64,000 bases of DNA, taken from Linyphia triangularis (Eukaryota; Arthropoda; Arachnida; Araneae; Linyphiidae). Below are positions 23,102 to 33,198 of this stretch, in pieces. Location: contig OZ021733.1 of the NCBI GenBank assembly GCA_963978545.1, positions 34,515,424-34,579,423 on the forward strand. Direction: 5' to 3'. The notes beneath the pieces are model-generated. The model did not search any database, had not been told where the DNA came from, and was given only the letters and a program-made list of their open reading frames with translations. Every line of letters starts with the position of its first letter. Positions within the stretch are counted from its first letter, which is position 1. The translations under genes and the position numbers were made by a program.

Positions 23102-23259
23102 GTTAGCATGCTAGCTTCTAGACCAAGAGGTTGTGGGTTCGAGTCCCGTGTTAGGCATGGATGTTTGTAAATGTATGTTGGCTTGTCTAATGACGAACGT
23201 TTCGGCGCATTATAGCCCTCGTGTTGCTGACGGCGCCAGATAATCTGAATACAACCAAC
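23102..23259 (+). mobile_element. tRNA-derived SINE, family A, 5'-truncated, with target duplication
   Basis: It begins inside the tRNA-like head (GTTAGCATGCTAGC), carries the B box GGGTTCGAGTCCCG and the body GGCGCATTATAGCCC.. GACGGCGCC, and ends ACAACCAAC. The flanks CAATATAGATCTCC (23088-23101) and CAATATAGCTCTCC (23260-23273) are a 14-bp target duplication with one difference. Loss of the 5' end at insertion shows LINE-type target-primed insertion. Confidence 0.88.
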
Positions 23260-23347
23260 CAATATAGCTCTCCTCTCCTGTACCCCCCCCCCTCCCCCGG
23301 AAGGCATCTCACTACACACAAATATTGATTTAACACATTAATTGCCA

Positions 23348-23452
23348 ATCACGTGATATCGCGTGATTGACATTCGCTGCCGATCACGTATCTTGTTACT
23401 CCGCAGTAGCCAGTCCTGATCGGACTGCACCCGATTGGAGTTTCCATTCATT
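23348..23452 (+). repeat. Left arm of a ~100-bp inverted repeat pair
   Basis: CACGTGATATCGCGTG, then CATTCGCTGCCGATCAC, then GGACTGCACCCGATTGGAG. The same order occurs on the opposite strand at 24347-24447. The arms enclose about 900 bp containing a LINE 3' fragment and a tail insertion. Both arms start with a near-palindrome around GATATC. The nature of the element is unknown. Confidence 0.75.
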
Positions 23453-23513
23453 CCGAAAGTAACTGAGTAACAAAATAATATTTGTCATGTGACATAAATT
23501 TCTGGTTGGTTGA

Positions 23514-24198
23514 ACTCCCGGCAGGGAGTGGAAAGGAAGGACTTTGTGAACTAGCACCTGCCTCCTCGTACATATGTGAGAGAACCACCTCTCTGGAACA
23601 GGTTGAGGTAAAAAAGAGAACTAAAATAAACCGGGTTATCAAATCATTTCGGTGCAGAAGGAATTTTGTGATGTTGCCATTTCAATGCTTTCTCCGGGTG
23701 AGACATAAATTGTTGTTTTTGTTGTTGTTGTTTCTTATCCCAACTGGTCTAGCGGAGCTAGACCAGGTCCATGAGTCCACCCACCCTCAGGGAGTCGAAG
23801 AACAAGACTGGGTCGCGCAGAAAATCTTCTTTTTCAAAATGCATGCAGCTAAGGAGGTGAGCCGGGCTAGCTGCACCGGTGAAACACTTATTGCAAGTTG
23901 GATAGACTTTTCTTTTATGTTCATACCTCATACACCTTAGGTGACCACTGATAAATCTTGTGTACGCAGTCTGATCACCTCTATCTTCTCTGAAGTTCAA
24001 AGCGCGTCCCGGCTTTTCCCCAGAGTACCAGGTGTGCACCGGGGGAACAATCCAGTCCAGCTGTACACGTTTCTTTCTAATGGAGTGAATTTCCGAGGAT
24101 GTAAGTGCCAAGTTATCTGGCAGGGGTACATACATTTCTGATACATCTTGTCTTTCTCCATAGGGTTAGCTGAAAGCTTGTGTTTTAAAAACAGTTTC
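23514..24198 (-). pseudogene. LINE polymerase C-terminus and 3' end with CAACC tail
   Basis: The minus-strand frame 24135-23758 encodes a LINE pol C-terminus: DWIVPPVHTWYSGEKPG, DQTAYTRFISGHLR, then a cysteine/histidine cluster (CNKC.. SPAHLLSC, C-x2-C-x8-H-x4-C) and the end LRVGGLMDLV. This layout closes the pol of R1/Jockey-like LINEs that I associate with spiders. Downstream about 235 bp of 3' untranslated sequence ends in CAACCAACC (23514-23522 on the plus strand as GGTTGGTTG). The tail links this LINE to the SINE and short-tail insertions nearby. The copy is truncated at its 5' side near 24,200, just before a later insertion. Confidence 0.8.
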
Positions 24199-24212
24199 AT
24201 GTAATTCCAGCA

Positions 24213-24331
24213 TGGGTTTTTGTATTTCTTTTTGTTTGTATTTTAATTATTGTTTTCAAAATGGTTACTCCGATGGCGCAGTTTGGCCCTTGTGTTGCCC
24301 TTGTGCGAAATAAATTTTAAATACAACCGAC
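24213..24331 (+). mobile_element. 119-bp retroposed 3' end with perfect 15-bp target duplication
   Basis: CATGTAATTCCAGCA occurs at 24198-24212 and exactly again at 24332-24346. The insert is a T-rich stretch followed by GATGGCGCAGTTTGGCCC, TTGTGTTGCCCTTGTGCG and the tail ACAACCGAC. It extends further 5' than the 54-bp tails, revealing more of the parent 3' untranslated region. Confidence 0.9.
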
Positions 24332-24346
24332 CATGTAATTCCAGCA

Positions 24347-24447
24347 AAGAACGGCAACTCCAACCGGGTGCAGTCTGTTCAGGACAGACTACTGGGGAGT
24401 ACTAGATATGTGATCGGCAGCGAATGCCAAGCACGTGATATCGCGTG
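24347..24447 (-). repeat. Right arm of the ~100-bp inverted repeat pair
   Basis: On the minus strand it matches 23348-23452, with roughly four bases in five agreeing by eye over the core (GCATTCGCTGCCGATCAC, GTCCTGAACAGACTGCACCC). It ends next to the 15-bp duplication of the 119-bp insertion and abuts the perfect hairpin at 24448. Confidence 0.75.
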
Positions 24448-24518
24448 TTAACGATGTTCGAAAGTAGTAAGGCCCTCTTGTGCTACAAGAGGGCCTTACT
24501 ACTTTCGAACATCGTTAA
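24448..24518. repeat. Perfect hairpin, 34-bp arms with a 3-base loop
   Basis: Arms 24448-24481 and 24485-24518 are perfectly complementary around the loop GCT. The arm centre reads AAGTAGTAAGGCCCTCTTGT. It is followed 16 bases later by AATACAACCAACC, the retroposon tail, so it may be the 3' end of another tail-family member. No coding frame crosses it. Confidence 0.95.
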
Positions 24519-24545
24519 GTTAGAAAATCCTCAATACAACCAACC

Positions 24546-25439
24546 TCACAATGAGAACCGATTCTAATGTGATTTTGAAAATGGTTCGTCAAATATGCGT
24601 CAGCGGAAAGAAAACCATGGCTAAAAGCTTGTTAGTTATTCGACAGTTTATTTCTCTGTCTCATGCTGAGTTTTCGACAAATCGAAACGATTCTTTGAAT
24701 ATTCAATTCGAAACTAGAATGTTTAAAATAGTTCTAACATTTTCCAGTTACTCATTTCTTTTGCAGTCAACAAATAGTATAATGAATAGGTAAAACGCAA
24801 CGAAACAATTTCATATTTTCTTTATCTAAATAACAGTGCAAAATAGAGCGTTTGATAAATGACAATTAATCAACGAATACTAATAAATTTGACTATCAAA
24901 CAACAAATGGTTTCGGAATTCACAATTTCCTCAATTTCAAATATTTAATGAGTCATTTTGAATTACCCCATACATCAACGTAAGAAAAAATAATAAATAT
25001 TATTTATTAAAATGGAAAGTAGTATCGACTCTTATTCTTTCTTGTGATAATGTTTATATAATCTACTATCGATGCAAATGGGCCAAGGCTTATCAAGTGT
25101 CATTCCTCTTTTAACCGTGATCTATTCTATCGTGACTTTTTTAATACATTTAGAGGCTTCCCACCCCTTTCCGGAATGCGAAATATCACTAGCTATTGCA
25201 TCGCTGCTTTCAATTCCGTAAAAACTCGATTTCAGTATTATTGCCCGGAAGTTGTATTCTGCTACTTTATTTTGAAGGATATTATCAAGTCATTGTGGTT
25301 TTCTAGTATTAACATTATTGAAATAGCTATTCATGCATCTAAAATGTATTCCTGACCCTGTATAACTTAAAAGGATGCAGGGAGAGAAGATAGAAAATTT
25401 ATGTAGGAGGGGAATCAATCATAATTCATTTTTGGTATA
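24546..25439. other. Intergenic sequence
   Basis: No recognised gene or repeat. One 80-codon plus-strand frame (24551-24793) starts MRTDSNVILKM but has no family resemblance. Confidence 0.4.
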
Positions 25440-25650
25440 CAGGGTGTGTCAAAATGAATGACCCTATTATAAATCGTTATGTTTATGGAGCGACGAAGAT
25501 CTAGTGAATGAAAGTTGTATCGCTGGACGAGGCTTGGCCTAGAGTTTTAGGGGATCTTCTTTCGATGACTCTCCACGTGTGAAAGATTGAGAAATAATCA
25601 CGAATGTAGTCTGTGGAGAAGATGACAGACATTATTTTTGATACACCCGG
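25440..25650. mobile_element. 211-bp TA-flanked MITE
   Basis: The left end CAGGGTGTGTCAAAA mirrors the right end (reverse complement CCGGGTGTATCAAAA). TA precedes (25438-25439) and follows (25651-25652). No coding content. Consistent with a Tc1/mariner-type non-autonomous element. Confidence 0.78.
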
Positions 25651-25652
25651 TA

Positions 25653-27147
25653 TAATTAACAGCATGTATAAGATAAAAATATTTTCATAACATATGTGTT
25701 TTCATGTAGACAAGCAAAACAAAATAAACAATCGAGTTATAGTTTGGTTGTATGGGATTTTTATCCTGCAAAAGCTACATGAGAGCTATATGGTTTTCAA
25801 ATATCGTAACGTCAATACAGCTGATAGTATTTTTAGGGCAGCATATCTGAAAGAGGCACTGCCAAAACCACTAAGAGTAGTTCTAATTTATATTAGAAAA
25901 CGCTTTCCGGGTGTTCTTGCATAAGAAACATCTCACATTTGAGTGTCGAATAGGGGAAAAAATGACCTTTTACAAGCTGATTTGGAATTTCCACTGTGAT
26001 GTGGTCGTTTCGACAGTAAGTAATCTAAAGTATAAATGCATATGATACTTATTTCCACCTCCGCTACGCTACGAAAAAAAAAATAGAATTAATACGAACC
26101 ATTTCTTGAATAGAAAACATACCAACATCTGTCACTTATATTTTTACAGAAAAAAAATATATATAATTCAGGTAATTAACTATCCGGGAGGAAAATATAT
26201 TCTAGGCCCTCAACACATAGATTTTCTTCCGCTCCAATGCACTTGATAGTCGCCCCACCTTCATTGGCGGCGCAGAGGAAAATTTCATTGCAGACAGTAT
26301 ATGATTTTTTTCTATCTCAAGGCCTATTCTAAGCAAAATTTACGATAGCCCAATTCCTCCCCCCTCCCCCCAAAACAAAAAAAACGTAGAATCTAGGGTA
26401 TAATAATGTCGAACAGAGGCATAAGCAGGATATGCATTTGAGGAGAGTGGGCAATTTTCAGATGTTAGATGTTTTGAATTTAGTAATGCGTTGTTCTACG
26501 AACTAAACCATTCAAGCATTCCCCACGAACTATAACCCTTGTCTTGTCAGAAAAAGTTTCTCTCGTGAAAAAAGTGTAATAAAGATTCCTTCCTATCTGC
26601 CAAAAAGCTTGTTAAAAAATATCATAAAAGTATACTAAATAAATTGCAATTAACGAGTAACAGTTACAATAACACTAAAACATTCTATCAGGTAGAAAAT
26701 TGAAGAGCTAAGTTGATGAAGGAGAAAGATAAGTATTAAAAAGTAAATTTTAAAGTTTTACCTTTGTTTTTACTTTTAAACAAAAAAGTTTTTACTTTTT
26801 TAATTAACATACCTCTTTAATCAGTCGAAATACCCATCAGTGAGTATTTTAGGAAGCAAGGATAAAAGTGTCTGAGAAATTAGCCAAATACACAGTATTT
26901 CAGGTATTGTAAAAACTTGGATTTTTTTACTCTTCGAGATTCCAAATTTAGCTTCCTTTTTTAAAATAGCTATGCAAATTTGACACTTTTTGAAGCATTT
27001 GTATAAGTAATTTTTTTCTTTCTTTCGTTGAGGAAACTCAAAATATCCATGTTGGGGACTTGGAACTCTCCTAAAATAGCTGCGTTAAAATGTTATAAGT
27101 TGCGTCTGATTTTCAATAATAAAACTCTACTTCACATTTAAATGGAT
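25653..27147. other. Intergenic sequence
   Basis: No recognised gene. A 76-codon plus-strand frame (25694-25924) has no family resemblance. C-rich runs occur near 26356-26370. Otherwise AT-rich. Confidence 0.4.
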
Positions 27148-27290
27148 TATTCGCTTAACGACCTATTTTTGTGTGCAATACTGCCAAGCAGAATGAGACC
27201 TACAGCTTAATGTGGATTTCAAACTGCATTAAACAACCATTCCTAATCCAGGATTCGAATCCAGAACTTTTGGCAAGCGATTCCAGAACT
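27148..27290 (-). mobile_element. tRNA-derived SINE, family B, minus strand
   Basis: On the minus strand GGATTCGAATCCTGGATTAG (B-box region) precedes the family body (GAAATCCACATTAAGCTGTAG, GTCTCATTCTGC) and the tail AAAAATAGGTCGTTAAGCGAA. The tRNA-like 5' head is partly eroded. Confidence 0.75.
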
Positions 27291-28428
27291 CATTTTGAAT
27301 TTAGCAATAACTCTATTTTAAATGCGGCTATTTCGTACCCTGCTATATATTTCATATTTATTTAAAAAGGGGCATACCTTTCATTGTGACGTCGCAAGAG
27401 ACAATTATACCATTGTAAATTCAAAATATTTCACTGTTGAAAGCACACATCAGTGCCATTCCTCCTCTTAAACAACCTGTTGTCATCGACCCCTTAAAAA
27501 TACACTATAAAAACAAGCAAAAAAAAAAAGTCCCCTTTGAAATCCCATCATTCCAGTAGCCTAACCACATTCCAGGGGGTGGAAATAACGTTGACCGGAA
27601 ATGGGGGCAGGAGAAAGCGACACAAGACTTATTCAAAGTGGTTCTTTTGCATTTTCTAGTGTCGGTGACTTTCTTTCCAAACTGTGGAAGATGACCTTAT
27701 TAACCAAGTCCAGCTGAAGAAAAGGGGGTGGTATTTCCGGGGGTCACCTTACACCCCGCCATTCTCTTTTCCCTTCCTCCTCTCTTCACACATAATACAC
27801 CACATTTTTTTACCAGTTTTATGGCTATCTTGACAGATAAGGATCGGAAGGGTGGTCAAACCTTTTATTTAATACAAGAAACTGTCGAAAAATAAATTTT
27901 GTAACTTCAAGGAAATCTCCTATGAGGTCTCATTGTATGGAGGCAAGAGGTGCAGTCTTGGTATGGTTATGGCTGAAAACAAAATGTCGAGTAAAAGACA
28001 ATCCAAAAGGCAAGTTTCAAGATGATTGGTACAAAGGTATATTCAGTGAAGCTGAAATTTCAAAGAAAGAAGGGTGCATAAACAAATAAAAAAGTCATTT
28101 TAGATTTTATTATGATCAAATTCAAATAGATGAATAATAATTGCACTCCTTTAATAAAGTCATATTTTAATTTCCTTGTTTTTCTATTTTTTTTTGCGAC
28201 TGCCCAATTTTAGATTTAAGACTGCCCCAAAACCATTTACGAATGCCCAAATAGGCCACGACTGCCCGTTAGAATAGACCCTGTTCTATCTCATCATGTT
28301 GATTATTTGAATCAAAACTTGCCGAGTAAAAATTTTACTGGTAGATGTATCTAAGGTTTCTATGCTTTAAATGTCTTATTTTTCATTCGTATTTTTATCG
28401 CGGTGAAGGAGGTTGATAAAAAAACATT
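27291..28428. other. Intergenic, with a GC-richer block
   Basis: 27570-27800 is unusually GC-rich for this window, with GGGGTGGAAATAACGTTGACC and GGGGGTGGTATTTCCGGGGG blocks. No frame of interest and no transposon ends were found. CGACTGCCC-type words recur four times near 28200-28270. Confidence 0.4.
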
Positions 28429-29677
28429 TGAGGTATTTTCCCGAAACGTCCTATTTGCTGTTCCATGTCTACAAAATCCATATGAAGCATTTTGAAGAAT
28501 AATTTTTATGTAAATTAAGTAGCTGCTAATACATAACTGAAATGCATTTTAATTGGTTTTTCCTCACTTAATTTTCTGAAAACCAAATAATTAATATTGA
28601 AATGTCATTACCAGCCCCTGACTATTTTTATAAATTTTGCCTTTCACGGTTGATAGATACTGTCAAAAACTTAATGTATATTTTGAAATATCCCTTTTTT
28701 TTTTTATTAAAAATCATATATTTTAATTACAAAAATATGGATCCTTTTCTTTAAAAAGTATCAAAAATATATTACTATGATTTTTTTGTACTTGTCTCTA
28801 GCATTTTGTGCTATTATCATTGAATAGATTTTACATCCTGTCTAATAAATGACAATACTAATTCAAATAACATGTAAGCAAAAGCCCTTTTAGGGTTGTG
28901 ATTAGAATAGGGTTGTGATAATAATACTGTTTAGGAATGTCTTTATATATCTTAGTCAGGGTTTCTGAAGCTTATGGCTAGTAAAAATATTTTTGTTGCT
29001 GTCATTATAATCCATAATCCTATTTAATTATATTAAATTCTAGTTAGTCATTATTCTATTTGGTTATTAAATATTCTTTTGTTAGATGAACTTAAGTTCT
29101 AAATTTTTAATTTTCAAAAAAAGTTATCATTCGTTACTTTATGATTTCTAAAATATATTGAAACGTCATTAATCCCCATGCCTAATTTTTGATGCCCCTA
29201 ATTTATTTTTGAATATTTTATAAGACTTAAATATATATTCTATCAATATTTTGAGAAATTAACTTTATTTTGAGTGAAAGTTTTATACTGTCTTATAAAA
29301 TGTCAGTGTAAAAAAAAACAAAAAAACTGGATGTTTTCCGTTATACAAAAAATAGTGGCTGTACAAAAACACTTTATTAAAAAAAATTCAGTTAGAAATC
29401 TACTCTTTAGTGTTAGCATTTATCTTGCTATTACTAATCCATAATTACTGACCTAAAAAACTAATACAATACAAAATTTATATGATATCTGCATGATGCC
29501 TATACATGTTCAAGCATAATTATCTTTAAAATAAATTTCATGTTTCATAAACTTTATAGTTTTAAGAAAACGCAGTTCTCAGCTTCCTAAAAATAACCCA
29601 TTTTGTACATTAAATGAAATCTTCAAAATTTGAAACTTTTGAGGCCTAAAACAAATGTTTCGGAAGAATGACCCATA
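28429..29677. mobile_element. TIR element of about 1.25 kb, copy 1
   Basis: It shares most of its length with 31674-32971 in the same orientation. Landmarks are CCATGTCTACAAAATCCATA near the start, AGGGTTGTGATTAGAATA in the middle and TTTCGGAAGAATGACCCATA at the end. The end, reverse-complemented, equals the start of copy 2 (TATGGGTCATTCTCCC), showing terminal inverted repeats. TA adjoins the end. No transposase frame survives. Confidence 0.8.
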
Positions 29678-31673
29678 TATATATAAATGATATCAGAAGT
29701 GGATATTTGTCTCAGTATGCACTTCAAACTGAAATGAAAATCCGTTGCGACCTTCTTTTAATTAACTACGAGATTAATCCATTCATAAAAAGGATGTATA
29801 AAGGTCACTTAACGAAGTAAAGGTATATATGTATTAAGTGACCCTTCGTATGATGATGAGATAAACGTGACAATGCATCGTGTTACTCAGAAGAGACCCA
29901 GAAGACATTCTACGAGAATAAGACATTTTATCATCAAATAATAAGAAAATAAAAATTAATGTGTGAAAGAGAGAGAGAGGAGAGAGTCAAACGGTATGTC
30001 ATTTTCAAAATCATACGAAATCTGATCTCTTAAAGTTTCATTTCATCAGTATTCTCGATATAATGTCATGATAGCATAACAACTTTCTGATCAATTCTTT
30101 CAAACCCAAATTTCTAATATCATTTATAAAAAGAGGTCTTTTCCCAACCAGATTGTAACTTTGTTTTCCAATCAGCCAGTTAAAAATTATTAGGGCATTT
30201 CACATACATGAAAACAATATGAGAGAGACGTGGGTGGGTGGTCCAAAAATGTTCAATTCGAATTTCTACGTTTATTACCCTTGTTCTTAACAACCTGAAA
30301 CTAAATAGAAATAAAGTCAGAGCAATAAAGGATCCTTGAAAACGATAACTGATTTACAAATAAAACTTCCTTAAATGAATATGAAGGTAAGCGATTATTA
30401 AGAATTGAATGGTAAAATCTTAAATGTGGTAATCTAAATACCATCAAAAGTTATTAAATTGGTATACACTGAGTGAAATCCATATTACACATACACGTTA
30501 TCCTAATTTTTGATACAATCTTTTATATTTTTCTTGACATTTTGAGATTCATTGTTTTTCCCGATAAATCTAGTTTCTCCATGTTTTCTCTGATAACTCC
30601 AGCTTTTCCATATTTTCTCTGATAATTCCAGATTTTCCATACGTTCCCTGTTGTGTTGATGGATATTTGCATATTCAAATGCATCTAACCTGTTTGTAAA
30701 TTCTGTGTTGTATGACATCCCTAGTAGAACATTATGTTGTTAAACCACCAGGGACGATATACCTGGATTATCAGCAATTATCCCAAGTATATCGTCCAGA
30801 GGATAGCACAGCAGTTTCGAGACTCGATTTCAATATAAAATAATGATGAAATTTCAAGGTGCAAAAACTTAACTACAAGTTTGCGTTTTCATTAAGCACC
30901 AAAACTGATTGAACAACTTTTTCCGTCAACTTTTAGAGAAAAAAATACAATTGTCACAAAGCTGTACAACAAATATGGTTGGCATTAAACGCATTTTGTG
31001 CTTTTCAATTTTTGTTACAGTTTTCCTATTCAGTCGGTATTAAAAGAATTTATTAAAAATTCGAAGAACTTCAAATATGTTAACTAAAGGTGGAAAAATA
31101 GGCATAATGGTAGACATAAGAAAAAGTAAGTCATATGTAAATGTTATCTTCAGCTTTAATTACCCGAATATCAAAACATTTAAAATTGATATTTTTATAT
31201 AGATATCGTATGATTCTTCGAAAAAAATTGTTTCTTCAAAAATTTTACCGAAAGAAGGAAACATGGTTACATATGCGTAAAGGGCCATGTATATATAAAT
31301 ACAGTAGTACTTCAATTATCCGGAAAAATTGGAACCATATCCCATCCGGATAATTGACAAGAAACGGATTTTGTTTCAAGTTTGTGTTGTATGTAAATTC
31401 ATTTAATATACATTAAACAATTTGTTTCTATTTTTGCTTTTACATTAGAGAAAGCATGAAAACTCCGCCTACTGGGAGTAGATCCATTGAAATTGACACG
31501 ATTGGTTAATCATCACCTGTATATCCGCAATCGGTGAACGAAGAAAAAAGAAAAAGCTCGCCACATCCAGCACACTTTTTCTTCGGTCACCGATAAGAAA
31601 CTTTTTAATTGCCGATTTTCCTAAGTTTTTTCTCAAATTTATTCAGACAATAGAGTAGTTCTTCTGTATAGTG
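29678..31673. other. Intergenic sequence between the two TIR copies
   Basis: It holds a purine run (GAGAGAGAGAGGAGAGAG near 29969), a 29-bp tandem repeat at 30576-30655, and an imperfect hairpin at 30754-30799. A 71-codon minus-strand frame (30718-30503) covers the tandem repeat; its peptide contains two ENLELSEK/KSWSYQRK-like repeats. It is not recognised and is probably chance coding of a minisatellite. Confidence 0.5.
30754..30799. repeat. Imperfect hairpin, 46 bp
   Basis: GGACGATATACCTGG at the left pairs with CCCAAGTATATCGTCC at the right around TTATCAGCAATTAT. It is too short for a confident microRNA precursor and may be a transposon remnant. Confidence 0.6.
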
Positions 31674-32971
31674 TATGGGTCATTCTCCCAAAACATCCAC
31701 TTTGATGTCCCACGTCTACAAAACCCATAACAAAACATTTCGATGGGTAATTTTTTTTCTCAATATGCCTTTAGAAAGTATCTTTTAGTACACAAATAAA
31801 ATGCATATTGTTTTCATAAATATTTCTGAAAATCACACAGTTAAAACTTAAATCTCATTACTCTCCACTGTCTCTTTTAACATTAGCGTTTCATAGTCGA
31901 TGTATAATGTACAAATGTTCCTTTTCACAAATTTGGTCTTTTATGGTTTGTATAAAATTTAATGAATATTTTGAATTATCATTTCTTATTGAATATCAAA
32001 CATTTAAATTGTAAAAATATCGAGACTTCCTTTAAAAAGTATTTAAAAAAATACTACTGTATAAATAATACAATAAAAGTATACTATGTGAATAAAGCTA
32101 ATATAACAGTTTTTGCATCCTTTCTTAACTACCGATTCAAATAATATGCTTTGCAAGCAACAGTTATTTTAGGGTTGTGATTGGAATAATAACAACAATG
32201 CTTAGAAATACCTTTATATATTTTAGATAGGAATTTTGAAGCTGACGATTAGCAAAAATATTTTTATTGCAGTCATTACCATCCTTAATCTTATTTCATT
32301 ATACTTATTCTTATGTTATGTCTTTTGTTGGATGGACTTGTGTTTTAAATTTATAATTAAAAAAAAAGCTATCGTTAAGCTTTATGATTGCTAAAATATG
32401 GTGGTAATTACCATCCTGATATTTAGAACTTGATGTCCTTAATTTTTTTTTTTTAATATTTTATAGGTAAACTTTTAGAAATGCATTCTATCAATACTTT
32501 GAGAAATTTTAAGTAAAAGTTTTTTTTTGTCAAGTACTAAAAAAAAAAAACTATTGTAGAATGGAAAACGTATGTAGTTATAAAAAACTATTTTTTATTT
32601 TAAAAAAAAATTAAGCTGAAAATTTACTGTTTGATGTTTATCTTAAGTTACCGTGGCGCAGCATGGCCCTAGTGAAGCCCTTGCGCAATAAAACATCAAC
32701 CAATCTTAAGTCATGACCACTCCATAATTATTGACCTAAAAAAAACTAATGCAATGCAAAATTTAAATGAGTTTTGCCTATTTTAGGAGGGTAATGATAC
32801 TTTCAGCCTACTATACATGTTTAAGCATAAATATCTTTAAAATAAATTCATATGTTTCATACACTTTCATAGTTTTATAAGTTCTCAGCTTCCTAGAAAT
32901 TATCCAAATACACCTTAATTGAAAAATATTAAATTTTGAAGCTTAGAAGGGACATTTCGAAGAAAAACCTA
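31674..32971. mobile_element. TIR element, copy 2, with a later 54-bp tail insertion
   Basis: It starts TATGGGTCATTCTCCC and parallels 28429-29677 throughout, for example AGGGTTGTGATTGGAATAAT near 32173. Its right end (GGACATTTCGAAGAAAAACC) is a decayed version of the inverted terminus. The extra 54 bp at 32649-32702 plus a 9-bp duplication are absent from copy 1, so that insertion is later. Confidence 0.8.
32649..32702 (+). mobile_element. 54-bp CAACC-tail insertion with 9-bp target duplication
   Basis: ATCTTAAGT flanks both sides (32640-32648 and 32703-32711). The insert reads CGTGGCGCAGCATGGCCC, then CCCTTGCGCAATAAAACATC and CAACCA. It is the same length and structure as the tail at 22855. 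Its absence from the sister copy at 28429-29677 supports recent insertion. Confidence 0.88.
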
Positions 32972-33198
32972 TGTCTTTGTGGGTGAATGTGGATCTATTT
33001 TTTTATAAAATAAAATATTTATTTTATAAATTTTTAGTTTAATCCAAATAATTTGTACCATAGAATTTACTTTCAGGTTTGAGTAGCAAATATATATACA
33101 TAAATATAGATGGAAAATATAATTTCTGGAAATGACTTTTATGAAAAAAGTATATTAATAAAAAAACGTATTGAGCAACACTCGATCTTTTCAAATTA

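Noticed and set aside
23071..23319. 82-codon minus-strand frame, with similar frames at 60295-60741 and 61807-62040
   Set aside because: All are antisense readings of SINE family A; their mutual similarity reflects the repeat, not a protein family.
30503..30718. 71-codon minus-strand frame with internal repeats
   Set aside because: Its repeats come from a 29-bp tandem repeat; no family resemblance and no splice signals.
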